DNA from: Thermus antranikianii DSM 12462
GTDB lineage: Bacteria > Deinococcota > Deinococci > Deinococcales > Thermaceae
Assembly: GCF_000423905.1 (NCBI RefSeq)
Contig: NZ_AUIW01000010.1
Span: 1 to 64,000, forward strand
Direction of reading: 5' to 3'
DNA: 64,000 nt
This document shows positions 11,790 to 20,472 of this stretch, one piece after another (within the stretch, counting starts at the first letter, position 1; each line of letters opens with the position of its first letter). The position numbers and the translations under genes were made by a program. The notes beneath the pieces were generated by a model that was not told where the DNA came from, did not search any database, and saw only the letters and a program-made list of their open reading frames with translations.

Positions 11790-12829
11790 AGACCCTGGAC
11801 CGCTACCTCCTGCGCGAGGTCCTGGCCCACTTCAGCCTGGGGCTTGCGGTCATCGTCCTCCTCTTCCTGGCCGGGGCGGTCTACGAGGTCCTGGCCCCTT
11901 TGGTGGCCAAGGGCGCGGATCCCTACACCCTTCTCCTCTACCTCTTCTACCGCACCCCCGAGGCCCTGGTGCGGGGGGCCCCCGTGGCCTACCTCTTCGC
12001 CCTGCTCTTCCTCCTCTCCCGCCTGGGCGAGGACTCGGAGCTCAAGGCCCTCCTGGCCCTGGGAATAAGGCGGGAGCGCGTGCTTTTACCCCTTTTGGGC
12101 CTCGGGGCTCTCCTGGCCCTTTTGGGCTTCCTTTTGGGGGAAAGCCTGGTGCCCAAAGCCCTGGCCCAGGGGCAGGACCTCCTTCGCAGGCAGGTGCTGG
12201 AACGGCCCAGGACCCTTCTCACCCCGGGCACCACCTTCCAGGACGCCAGGGGCAGGGTGGTCTACGTGGGGGAGGTGGCCCGGGACAGGATCGGAAAGCT
12301 TAGAATCCTTTCGCAGGAGGAGGTGGTCCTGGCGGAGGAGGGGAGGTTCCAAGGAGGAATCTTGCAGGTGGAAAAGGGCTTGAGGGTCACCTACGAGGGG
12401 GATAGGCCCAGGACCCTGACCCGCTTTCAAGAGGGGGAACTGGTCCTCAGGGATCTCACCTTTGAGCCCTGGCAGAACCCGGCCAACCGCATGACCCTAA
12501 AGGAGCTCAAGGAGGAGGTGGAAAGGCTTAGGAAAAGCGGGGTGAAGGCGGGCCTCGAGGCCACCACCTACTACCGCCGCTACGCCGAGCCGGCGGCCAG
12601 CCTGGTCTTCGCCCTCTTCGCCACGGGACTTGCCTTCTACCTCCTAGGGGGGTCCCGGAGCCTAGGGCTTGTGGGGGTGGCGGTCCTCACCTTCTTCTAC
12701 TACGCCACCTGGAGCGTGGGGCGGATCATGGGGGAGCAAAACGCCTTGGATCCCATTTTGGCCGCCTGGGGGCCCAACCTGCTTTACGGGATCCTGGGCC
12801 TCCTCCTCTTCCTGGGAGGGCGGAGGTGA
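11786..12829 (+). CDS. lptG: LptG-type permease (YjgP/YjgQ family)
   Basis: A 347-residue paralogue of the preceding protein with the same plan: three membrane helices, a periplasmic domain (about 135-265), then three C-terminal helices ending YGILGLLLFLGGRR. LptF/LptG proteins always work as a pair. Assigning F to the first and G to the second follows gene order only. It overlaps both neighbours by 4 nt. Confidence 0.82.
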   Translation: MKTLDRYLLREVLAHFSLGLAVIVLLFLAGAVYEVLAPLVAKGADPYTLLLYLFYRTPEALVRGAPVAYLFALLFLLSRLGEDSELKALLALGIRRERVLLPLLGLGALLALLGFLLGESLVPKALAQGQDLLRRQVLERPRTLLTPGTTFQDARGRVVYVGEVARDRIGKLRILSQEEVVLAEEGRFQGGILQVEKGLRVTYEGDRPRTLTRFQEGELVLRDLTFEPWQNPANRMTLKELKEEVERLRKSGVKAGLEATTYYRRYAEPAASLVFALFATGLAFYLLGGSRSLGLVGVAVLTFFYYATWSVGRIMGEQNALDPILAAWGPNLLYGILGLLLFLGGRR

Positions 12830-15339
12830 ACCGGCCCTGGCTTGGGGCTACCCGCAAGGTGGCTTCAGGGTTGGCCGCGGTTCTGCTCCTCTTCTCCCTG
12901 GCCCTGGCCCAGGAGAAGGTGTTGAGGATCCTGGAGGCGGAAAAGCTGGAGCTAAGGCAGGAAGGAGGGGAGGAGGTCTACGTGCTCACGGGCAACCCCG
13001 TGCGCCTGGAGCGGGATGGGGAGGCCATCGAGGCGGGAAGGGCCACCTACTTTCGCACCCGTAAGCTCCTTTTCCTCTCGGAAGGGGTGCGCTACCGGGA
13101 CCGGGAGGGAAGGCTTGTGGAGGCGGAGGAACTTCAGATCGACCTTTCCGACGAAAGCTTTGACGCCCTCGAGGTGCGCATCGAGGCCAAGGACCTCCTG
13201 CTCACCGGTCCCCTTTGCCAGCGGGTGGCAGGGGCCATCCTCCTGGAAAACGGCTACGCCACCCCTTGCGCCTCGTGCGGCCAGGAGGTACCCGACTACG
13301 CCTTCCGCGCCCGGGAGATCGTCCTGTACCCAGGGGACCGGGTGGTGGCCCGGGGGGTGGTGGTGCTGGTGCAGGAGAAACCGGTTCTGGAGCTTCCCGT
13401 CCTCCTCCTCTTCCTCTCCGAGCGCCGGCCCCGGTTCGAGGTGGGCCAGGACGAAGGGGGCTTTTACCTGAAGGCCGCTTTGCCCTACGTGGCCGACTTC
13501 GGCCTGGGATTCACCCTCCTCTCCTACTACCAGGGCCGGGGCTACGGCTTCGGCTTTGACCACTACGGCACCGGGGAGGCCAAGGAGCGCTACTTTTTCC
13601 TCCACACTCCCCCGGACACCTTCCAGTACCGGGGGGAGTACGCCCTAAAGCGGCAGGAGTTTTCCCTCAGCGCCGTGGTGGAGCGGGACGATACCCGGGA
13701 AAAACTAACCCGCTTCCGCCTCGAGGCCCTCTCCCCCGGCACCCCCACGCCCCGGGACTGGCGCTACACCCTGAGGGTAGAGGGGTTTTGGGACCACGAC
13801 CCCGCCACCCCACCCCCCCGCACCCTCCAGCGCCTGCCCGAGGTGGAGGCCCAAAGCCCTGTGTTCCGGGAAGGTCCTTTTAGCCTGCAGGCAGGCTTCG
13901 TCCTGGGCCGCTACCTGGCGGAGACCAACCCCCTAAACCGCTCCGCCCGGGCCCTTGGACCCTACGCGGAGGCGGGAAGGGCCCTCCTTGCCCACAGCGA
14001 AAGCCTTTCCCTCTCCCCTTGGCCCGGGGCCACCTTCCGGGCCGAGAACCGCTTCCGGGGGTTTTACTACACCACGCAAAATCCCGACGGGGAGCGCGAG
14101 CGGCAGGTGGACTGGACCACCTCGGCTAGCCTGCGGCAAAGCCTGGGGGGGTTCAGCGTGGAGGTGGGCTATGCCCGAAGCGTCCAGGAGGGGGAAACCC
14201 CCTTCCGCTTTGACGCCCTACCCCAGAGGCGAAGCCACCAGGCCACCTTGGCCCTGGGCTTCCAGGAAAGACCCCTTTCCTTAAGCCTAAAGGCGGGCAG
14301 GAACCTGGAGGAGGGAAGGTACCTTCCCCTGGAGGCCCAGGTCCTCCTGCAGGACCAAGGCTACAGCCTCACGGTGGGACACAAGCGGGGCCTCGAGGGG
14401 GAAGGCCCCTTGGAAACCCGCCTCGAGGCGGGCTTCACCCCCTATCCCTTCTCCCTCAAAGCCAGCCTCCGCTTCGACCACCCGAAGGCCCTTTTTGACC
14501 CCCTCCTTCTGCAAGCAGGCTACGCCCTTCCCGGAGGAAGCCTCAACCTCACCCACCGCCACGACCTAAACGGCAAGGGAGCCCTCACCACCGACCTCAC
14601 CTACGCCCTGCGGGAGGGAGTTACAGCCTACACCCTGCAAGGCCGGCGGGACTGGCAGGCGGACACCCTGGCCCTGCAAGGCCAGGCCATCCTCGGTCCG
14701 GAAAGCCTCTCCTTGCGGACCACCCTGGATCCCAAGGCCCTGGGCTACGCCCTGGGCTACCGCTTTGGGGCCGTTCCGGGACCCCTATTGGACCTGGAGC
14801 TTTCCGGGCGGTACCAGGAGGGCTTCCGGGCCACCAACCTGCGCCTGGGCTTGACCCAGGCCCTCCCCGAGGTGGGCTTCCGCCTAAACGCCAACCTGCA
14901 CCTGCCCGAGGTGGAGGATAAGGACATCTACCTCAAGGACGCCACCTTCAGCGGCGGCATGGAGCTTTGGAAGTCCGTGCCCGCGGACGAGGCGGGGGAA
15001 GGAGCCATCCCCGGGCTTTCCCTCTCGGGAAGCCTCACCTACACCCGGAGGCCGCAAACCCCCGAGGGCTACGGCCTGGCCTTACGCAACTTCGGACCCA
15101 CCCTCACCTTCCTGGGCAGGGAGAACACCAAGCTCCACCTGGCGGCCCTTCTCACGCAAAACCTCCCCGGAGAACCCTTAAAACCCCGCTTCATCCTGGT
15201 CCTGGACCGGTGTTGCTGGGCCATGCGCTTCACCCTGGACGCCGCCAAGGGGAGCGTGGGCCTGGCCTTCCTCTACGGGGGACAGGCGGCAGGGCTTCTC
15301 CTTTCCGAGGAGGGCGTAAAGCTGGGAGGTGGCCGGTGA
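12826..15339 (+). CDS. lptD: LptD/OstA-like outer-membrane assembly protein
   Basis: An 837-residue exported protein. It starts with GTG and a signal peptide cut after LALAQ (about residue 29), followed by an OstA/LptA-like beta-taco region (about 30-190: GNPVRLERDG, ATYFRTRKLLFLSEGVRYR) and a long C-terminal part rich in alternating aromatic/polar strands typical of outer-membrane barrels. Cys pairs near 130-150 (LCQRVAG, CASCGQ) could form disulfides as in LptD. GTG 12826 overlaps the lptG stop. Thermus is reported to lack classical LPS, so the cargo is uncertain. Confidence 0.8.
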   Translation: MNRPWLGATRKVASGLAAVLLLFSLALAQEKVLRILEAEKLELRQEGGEEVYVLTGNPVRLERDGEAIEAGRATYFRTRKLLFLSEGVRYRDREGRLVEAEELQIDLSDESFDALEVRIEAKDLLLTGPLCQRVAGAILLENGYATPCASCGQEVPDYAFRAREIVLYPGDRVVARGVVVLVQEKPVLELPVLLLFLSERRPRFEVGQDEGGFYLKAALPYVADFGLGFTLLSYYQGRGYGFGFDHYGTGEAKERYFFLHTPPDTFQYRGEYALKRQEFSLSAVVERDDTREKLTRFRLEALSPGTPTPRDWRYTLRVEGFWDHDPATPPPRTLQRLPEVEAQSPVFREGPFSLQAGFVLGRYLAETNPLNRSARALGPYAEAGRALLAHSESLSLSPWPGATFRAENRFRGFYYTTQNPDGERERQVDWTTSASLRQSLGGFSVEVGYARSVQEGETPFRFDALPQRRSHQATLALGFQERPLSLSLKAGRNLEEGRYLPLEAQVLLQDQGYSLTVGHKRGLEGEGPLETRLEAGFTPYPFSLKASLRFDHPKALFDPLLLQAGYALPGGSLNLTHRHDLNGKGALTTDLTYALREGVTAYTLQGRRDWQADTLALQGQAILGPESLSLRTTLDPKALGYALGYRFGAVPGPLLDLELSGRYQEGFRATNLRLGLTQALPEVGFRLNANLHLPEVEDKDIYLKDATFSGGMELWKSVPADEAGEGAIPGLSLSGSLTYTRRPQTPEGYGLALRNFGPTLTFLGRENTKLHLAALLTQNLPGEPLKPRFILVLDRCCWAMRFTLDAAKGSVGLAFLYGGQAAGLLLSEEGVKLGGGR

Positions 15340-16334
15340 AAAAGCTTTGGCCCTTACCCTTAGCCCTCTTGGGGCTCATCCTGAGCGCCTGCACGGGAAG
15401 CCAGGAGCCTCCCCTGCCCGCCCTGGTGGCCATGGGAGGGGAGGGGGAGGTGCGCTTCTTCCGGGCCCGGGATCTCCAGGGAGGTACGGCAAGCCCCGTG
15501 GGCATCTGGAACACCCCAAGCCTTCAGGACCTGGCCCATAGCCAAACCTTCGGGCGGCTCTACCTCCTTTTCCCTGACCGCCTCGAGGCCTACTCCACCC
15601 AAGGCTTCACGGAAGACGCCGTCCCCCAGCCTGCCCCCACGCAGGCGGCCTTCCCGAACGACGTGGACTGCACCGGGGGGTACCTGCGGCTTGGGCAAAA
15701 CCAGCTCCTCGCCCACTGCCCAGAAGCAGGAAAAGCCTTCCTCTGGAGCCTGGACGCCTCAGGGAACCTGGAGCTGGCCGACCTCACGGGCCTTCCCCGG
15801 GAGGTGCGCCTGGCCCTTTTTCCCCAAGGGGGGCAGGAGCTTCTGGCCTATATGACCCGGGAGGCCCTGGGCTACCGCCCCCCCCAGAACCCTTCAGGCA
15901 CCCCCAGCCTGGAAAAGCCCCTGGACCTCCAGGCGAGCCAAGGACCCTACGACCTTCAGCTGGACCGCCTTCCCGGGCGGCTTCTCGGGCTTGCCGCTAC
16001 CCTAACCGAGGTGAGGCTCTACACCCTGGAAGGGGACTCCCTCACCAGCCGAAAGGTCTTAGGGGACTTCCCCCAATCCAGCCGCCTGGCCCTGGATCCC
16101 GTGGGGGGAGGGGTGGTCTATGGGCAAGGATTCCAGGTACTCTTTCCCCGGGAGTCCCCCGTGCAGCGGCAGTTCCACACCTATACGGCCGGGCTCGTGG
16201 GCCAGGATGGCTACCTTTACCTGGTCCAGGGGCAAACCCTTGAAGTCCACGACCTGGTGCCCTCCCCCGCCTTCCTGGGCAGGCAAGCTTTGGACTTTAG
16301 CCCCACTTCCCTGGCCTTCATCCCGGTAGAATAA
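15336..16334 (+). CDS. Lipoprotein of the lpt operon
   Basis: A 332-residue protein with a lipoprotein signal: KKLWPLPLALLGLILSAC, lipobox LSAC with Cys near residue 19. The rest is a series of beta-strand segments with repeated phrases such as LYLLFPDRLEAYST and LYTLEGDSL, suggesting a beta-propeller. Function unknown. Its position after lptD makes an LptE-like or assembly role possible, but it has no visible likeness to LptE. GTG 15336 overlaps the lptD stop by 4 nt. Confidence 0.72.
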   Translation: MKKLWPLPLALLGLILSACTGSQEPPLPALVAMGGEGEVRFFRARDLQGGTASPVGIWNTPSLQDLAHSQTFGRLYLLFPDRLEAYSTQGFTEDAVPQPAPTQAAFPNDVDCTGGYLRLGQNQLLAHCPEAGKAFLWSLDASGNLELADLTGLPREVRLALFPQGGQELLAYMTREALGYRPPQNPSGTPSLEKPLDLQASQGPYDLQLDRLPGRLLGLAATLTEVRLYTLEGDSLTSRKVLGDFPQSSRLALDPVGGGVVYGQGFQVLFPRESPVQRQFHTYTAGLVGQDGYLYLVQGQTLEVHDLVPSPAFLGRQALDFSPTSLAFIPVE

Positions 16335-16337
16335 GGC

Positions 16338-17021
16338 ATGCTCCAGGGTAAAGCCTTCTTGGTCACGGGGGCGGGGGGCGCCTTGGCCCGGGCGGTGATC
16401 CCCGCCCTGCACCGCGCCGGGGCCCGGCTTTTCCTCTCCGACCCCCGGGAGGAACGGATGGCGGAACGGGCCCGGGCCTACGGGGCCAAGACCTTCGTGG
16501 CCGACCTCACCCGGCTGGAGGAGGCCGAGGCCTTGGCCCGCTTCGTGGAGCGGGAGGCTCCCCTTTTCGGGGTGGTGCACACCGTGGGCGGGTTCGCCGC
16601 CGGGCGCTTTTTGGACTCGGACCCCGGGCTTTACGACTGGCTTCTGGACCTGAACCTGCGCACCACCTTCAACCTCCTCAGGGCCACCCTGCCCTACCTG
16701 GAGGCTCGAGGCGAGGGGTTTTTCGCCGCCATCGCCGCCGGCCCCGCCTGGACGGGGGCCGGCCCAGGAAGGGCCCTATACACCATGGCCAAGACCGCCT
16801 TGGCCAGCCTCATCCGCTCCCTCCAGGGGGAGGTGCAGGGGGTGCGCTTCCTCCTCGTCTACCCGATGGGTACCCTGGATACCGAGGCCAACCGGAAGGC
16901 CATGCCGGAGGCCGACCCCAGCCGCTGGATCGCCCCGGAACTCATCGCCGAGGCCATCCTCCTGGCCGCCTCCGCCAAGGGCGGAAGGCTTCTGGAGCTC
17001 CCCATCTACCCCCCCACCTAG
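16338..17021 (+). CDS. Short-chain dehydrogenase/reductase
   Basis: A 227-residue SDR. The cofactor loop TGAGGALA replaces the usual TGxxxGIG, and the catalytic pair is YTMAK (about 145-149); IAAGPAW stands where the catalytic Ser motif is expected and lacks Ser, so activity may be altered. It lies 3 nt after the lipoprotein gene, making it the last gene of the lpt operon. Its last 80 nt overlap the convergent VanZ gene. Confidence 0.75.
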   Translation: MLQGKAFLVTGAGGALARAVIPALHRAGARLFLSDPREERMAERARAYGAKTFVADLTRLEEAEALARFVEREAPLFGVVHTVGGFAAGRFLDSDPGLYDWLLDLNLRTTFNLLRATLPYLEARGEGFFAAIAAGPAWTGAGPGRALYTMAKTALASLIRSLQGEVQGVRFLLVYPMGTLDTEANRKAMPEADPSRWIAPELIAEAILLAASAKGGRLLELPIYPPT

Positions 17022-17328
17022 CCCCCAGACAGGCCCCCAGGAAGTCCGCCACAAGGTCCCAGCCGAAGGCCTCCCGTCCGGGAACGCGGCTTTGGTGCCA
17101 CTCGTCCACCACCCCGTAGAGGGCGGCCAAGAGGAGGGCCGGACGGAAATCCCCGAAGGCCACCCCCAGGAGGAAGCCCAAAAGCCCGTAGGCCAGGAAA
17201 TGGGCACCCTTGTCCCAGGGATGGGGCAGGCCCATCCCGGTGGCGGGCTGGTCCGAAAGCCACCAGAGTAGCCCCATCTCCCCCAGGGCGAGGAGGGCCG
17301 GCACCCAGCGGAACCCTGGCCTACGCAC
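16942..17328 (-). CDS. VanZ-like membrane protein
   Basis: A 128-residue protein with the VanZ signature: SDQP near the N-terminus, WDKGAHFLAYGLLGFLLG in the second membrane segment and DEWHQSRVPGREAFGWDLVADFLGA near the end. VanZ-like proteins are small polytopic envelope proteins of unclear chemistry. GTG 17328 overlaps the stop of the upstream epimerase by 8 nt. Its Arg-rich 3' end overlaps the convergent SDR, so the final 25 residues may be non-conserved. Confidence 0.75.
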   Translation of the reverse strand: MRRPGFRWVPALLALGEMGLLWWLSDQPATGMGLPHPWDKGAHFLAYGLLGFLLGVAFGDFRPALLLAALYGVVDEWHQSRVPGREAFGWDLVADFLGACLGARWGGRWGAPEAFRPWRRRPGGWPRR

Positions 17329-17722
17329 CCTCCGTCTCCACCAGCTCCCAAAGCACCCCGAGGCCAAAGCCGGGGTGGAGGAAGGCCACCCGGTGCCCGC
17401 CAAAACCCGGCCGGGGGACCTCGTCGATGAGCCTGGCCCCCGCCGCCTTCAGCCGGGCAAGCTCCTCCTCAATCCGGGAGGTGGCAAAGGCCAGGTGATG
17501 AAGCCCAGGACCCCGCTTGGCCAGAAAGCGCCCCACCGGTGTATCCGGCCCCAAGGGGGCGAGGAGCTCCAGAAGGGTCTCCCCTTCCCCCCGGAGCAGG
17601 GCCACCCGCACCCCCTGGGCGGCCACCTCCCCTTCCGCCACCACGCCAAAGCCCAAAAGCCCGTAACGGGCCTTGGCCTCCTCTAAGTCCTCCACCGCAA
17701 TGCCCACGTGGTGTAAGCACAT
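17321..17722 (-). CDS. mce: Methylmalonyl-CoA epimerase (VOC family)
   Basis: A 133-residue vicinal-oxygen-chelate protein: LHHVGIAVEDLEEAKARY at the N-terminus, LLELLAPLGPDTPVGRFLAKRGPGLHHLAF in the middle and VAFLHPGFGLGVLWELVE at the end. Metal ligands H4, H85-H86 region and the C-terminal Glu are present. It interconverts (R)- and (S)-methylmalonyl-CoA. The ATG at 17722 gives the standard N-terminus. It sits between the FAD dehydrogenase (5-nt gap) and VanZ in one operon; no mutase gene is nearby. Confidence 0.82.
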   Translation of the reverse strand: MCLHHVGIAVEDLEEAKARYGLLGFGVVAEGEVAAQGVRVALLRGEGETLLELLAPLGPDTPVGRFLAKRGPGLHHLAFATSRIEEELARLKAAGARLIDEVPRPGFGGHRVAFLHPGFGLGVLWELVETEGA

Positions 17723-17727
17723 GGGAA

Positions 17728-19368
17728 CTATCCTAGCTCCTCCGCCACCCCCTTGGCGGCCAAAAGCCCAGAGAAAAGGCATCCCCCCAAAAAGGTTCCC
17801 TCCAGAGCCTTATACCCGTGCATCCCTCCACCGCCAAATCCCGCCACCTCCCCTGCGGCAAAAAGGCCCGGCACGGGCTCCCCTTGGAGGGTAAGGGCCC
17901 GCCCCTTGAGGTCGGTTTGAATACCCCCTAGGGTCTTGCGGGTCAGGGTCCAAAGGCGTACCGCCACCAAGGGACCGCCCCTGCCGCCTAAGAAGGGGTG
18001 GGGTTTGGCCACGCGGAAGAGCCGATCTCCCAGATAGCGCCGGAATCCCTGGACGGCCAAAAGCTGCGCGTCCTTACAGAAGGGGTTGGAAAGCTCCCGG
18101 TCCCTGGCCTTCACCTCCCTTTCCAATCGCACGGGATCCAGGACCCCGGGGGCCAAGGCCTCCATCTTGCGCATCAGCCCGGAAAGGGTTTCATCCACCA
18201 AGAAGTCCTTGCCCCGCTGCAAAAAGGCCCTAACCGGACCGGAGGGACCGAAAATCCGGTTTCGCACCACGCCCAGCCAGCTCCTCCCGGTAAGGTCCGG
18301 ATTCTGCTCCGAACCGGACAGGGCAAACTCTTTGGCCAGGGTCCTGAGATCCAAAATGAACCAGCTCCAATCCAATCCCGTGCTCCGCAGATGGCGCAAG
18401 GTTTCTAGCGCATCAAAGCCGGGAAAGCAAGGCGGGGGAAGGCGCCTTCCCGTGGCATCCACCCAAAGAGCCGAGGGACCCGGAAGGATGCGGATCCCGT
18501 GGTGGCTCCAAATAGGGGCGTGGTTCTCCACTCCCTCGGGGTAGTGCCACATGCGGTCCAGGTTGACAAGGGCAGCCCCAGCCCGCTCCGCCAGGAAAAG
18601 ACCCGACCCATCCACGTGGTCCGGGACCCCGGAAAGCATCCTCCTTGGGGGTTCCCCCATGCGCCTGGGCCAGAAGCGGCGCACCAAGTCCAGGTTGGCC
18701 CCCATGCCCCCCGTGGTCAAAACCACCGCCTGGGCTAGGAAGCGAAACTCCCCCTTGGGCTTGCGGCTCGAGGGCGCCCCCCGGGGAACGGTGTCCGGCT
18801 CCAGGACAGTCCCCATGACCCCCACCACCCGGCCCTTCTCCAGCAGGACCTCCTCCACACGATGGCGGAGAAAAACCTTAAGCAAACCCCTGTCCTGCAA
18901 TTCCTGAACCCGCCGCAGGAAGGGCTCCAGGAGCCCCGGCCCCGTCCCCCACACGATGTGGAAGCGGGGAACGGAGTTGCCATGGCCAAGGGCAAGGCCC
19001 CCTCCGCGCTCCGCCCAGCCCACCACGGGGAAGAAACGGACTCCTAAGGAGGTAAGCCAGGCCCGCTTCTCGCCGGCGGCGAACTCCAGATAGGCCTCGG
19101 CGAAACGCCTGCCCCATGCGTCCGTCTCCCTGTCAAACCCCGCCGCCCCGAACCAGTCCTCCCGAGCGAGCTCCAGGGAGTCCCGGATACCCAAACGCCG
19201 TTGCTCCGGAGAGTCCACCAGGAAAAGCCCCCCGAAGGACCAGTAGGCTTGACCTCCCAGGTAAGGCTCCTGCTCCAGGAGAAAAACCCGCCTACCGGTC
19301 CCCGCGATCTCCGTGGCCGCCACCAGTCCAGCCAGTCCACCCCCTACCACGATGGCGTCGGCTTCCAT
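17728..19368 (-). CDS. FAD-binding dehydrogenase (fumarate reductase/KstD-like)
   Basis: A 546-residue flavoprotein. The N-terminal dinucleotide fold is VVGGGLAGLVAATEIA with E32 (LLEQEPYLGGQ), and the C-terminal FAD loop is GLFAAGEVAGFGGGGMHGYKALEGTFLGGCLFSG. The family includes fumarate reductase flavoproteins and 3-ketosteroid dehydrogenases and desaturates C-C bonds; the substrate is unknown. A -10-like TATAAA (19386-19381) and SD GGGAG precede ATG 19368. The 162-bp gap upstream holds only this promoter. Confidence 0.82.
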   Translation of the reverse strand: MEADAIVVGGGLAGLVAATEIAGTGRRVFLLEQEPYLGGQAYWSFGGLFLVDSPEQRRLGIRDSLELAREDWFGAAGFDRETDAWGRRFAEAYLEFAAGEKRAWLTSLGVRFFPVVGWAERGGGLALGHGNSVPRFHIVWGTGPGLLEPFLRRVQELQDRGLLKVFLRHRVEEVLLEKGRVVGVMGTVLEPDTVPRGAPSSRKPKGEFRFLAQAVVLTTGGMGANLDLVRRFWPRRMGEPPRRMLSGVPDHVDGSGLFLAERAGAALVNLDRMWHYPEGVENHAPIWSHHGIRILPGPSALWVDATGRRLPPPCFPGFDALETLRHLRSTGLDWSWFILDLRTLAKEFALSGSEQNPDLTGRSWLGVVRNRIFGPSGPVRAFLQRGKDFLVDETLSGLMRKMEALAPGVLDPVRLEREVKARDRELSNPFCKDAQLLAVQGFRRYLGDRLFRVAKPHPFLGGRGGPLVAVRLWTLTRKTLGGIQTDLKGRALTLQGEPVPGLFAAGEVAGFGGGGMHGYKALEGTFLGGCLFSGLLAAKGVAEELG

Positions 19369-19530
19369 GGTTTGACTCCCTTTATACCAAGTTCAGGATC
19401 CTTTCGGGAAGAGGGCCATGCCCTTTTCCCAGAAATCCTGCCCTCCCCCCAGGGGAAAAGCCCGGGGAAGCTCCCAAAAGGCCAGTTCACCCGGGGCAAA
19501 CCCTCTGGCCAGCCGGATCCCGCCCGAGGC

Positions 19531-20472
19531 TCAGAGATCGTACCAAGGAGGCCTTCCCCGGTAAAGCTCCAGCTCCTGGAAAAGCTCCTCCTTACCCGCC
19601 TCCTCGAGGCGGATCACCTGAGGCGGGCAGCTTTCCACACAGGCCCCGCATCCCGTGCAAGCCTCCACCTTAAGCCTTAGGACGTACTCCTCCCCCTCCC
19701 GCACCCTGTAGACCGCCTCCGTGGGGCAGATGTTGGTGCACACCGGGCAAAGGGTGCATCCCTCCTCCACCCGGATCCTGGGCCAGCGCACCTCGGAAGC
19801 CCGCCTGGCCGCCAAAAGGCGCAGGCGAAGCTCCGCCGGCATGCCCTTTTCCTCCTCCGGGACAGGAAGGGGAAGCTCGGGCACCAGGTCGGCGGCGGTG
19901 CGCTTGGCGCTACCCAAAAGGGCCTGGAAAAGTTCCCTGCGCCCCACCTTCTCCCCGGGAAGCTCCCCTTGCACGACCTCCACCTCCACGGGGTGGTAGC
20001 GCTGGGCCTCTTCCACCATCCTTTCCAGGTGCTCGGGCACCGCAGGCCCCCCGATCCTACAGGAGGCGCAATCCCCCCGGGCCAAGACCACCTTCCCAAA
20101 GCGGCTACCCGCCTCCGCCAAAAGCCCCGGGGTCAGGCGGCCCAGGCACAAGACCTCCTCCCCCTTGCCCTCCGCCTTGGAGCAGCGGATCTGCCCCCTG
20201 CCCCGGATCAAGGCCTCCTGGATGCCCCCCAAGGGGTACTCCAAGGCCACCCCAGGGCAGACGCCCGTGCAGAGGCCGCACCCGGTGCAGAGCACCTCGT
20301 CCAGCTCCACCCGGAAGCTTTCCAGGCGCACCGCCCCCTTGGGACAGGCCTGGTAGCAACGGTCGCACCCCCCCACGCTGTTCTTGTAGAGGAGGCAACG
20401 GGCCTCCGTGTAGCGGGGCCTGGGGTCCGTGGCCTTGAGGAAGGCGTTCAGAAGGTTATCCAAGAAGCCCAT
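19531..20472 (-). CDS. Multi-cluster 4Fe-4S ferredoxin-type protein
   Basis: A 313-residue protein with four Cys clusters: CDRCYQAC near 36-43, CTGCGLCTGVCPG near 62-74, CTLCPVCTNICP near 238-249 and CTGCGACVESCPP near 271-283; a central region has further Cys (CASCRIGG). It is likely an electron-transfer protein of unknown partner. Its ATG follows the DAHP synthase stop with no gap (TGAATG), so the two are co-translated, an odd pairing. It may also serve the FAD dehydrogenase downstream. Confidence 0.75.
   Translation of the reverse strand: MGFLDNLLNAFLKATDPRPRYTEARCLLYKNSVGGCDRCYQACPKGAVRLESFRVELDEVLCTGCGLCTGVCPGVALEYPLGGIQEALIRGRGQIRCSKAEGKGEEVLCLGRLTPGLLAEAGSRFGKVVLARGDCASCRIGGPAVPEHLERMVEEAQRYHPVEVEVVQGELPGEKVGRRELFQALLGSAKRTAADLVPELPLPVPEEEKGMPAELRLRLLAARRASEVRWPRIRVEEGCTLCPVCTNICPTEAVYRVREGEEYVLRLKVEACTGCGACVESCPPQVIRLEEAGKEELFQELELYRGRPPWYDL

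Noticed and set aside
14967-15335. N-terminal extension of the lipoprotein gene into lptD
   Set aside because: It would bury the lipoprotein signal; GTG 15336 overlapping the lptD stop gives a perfect lipobox.
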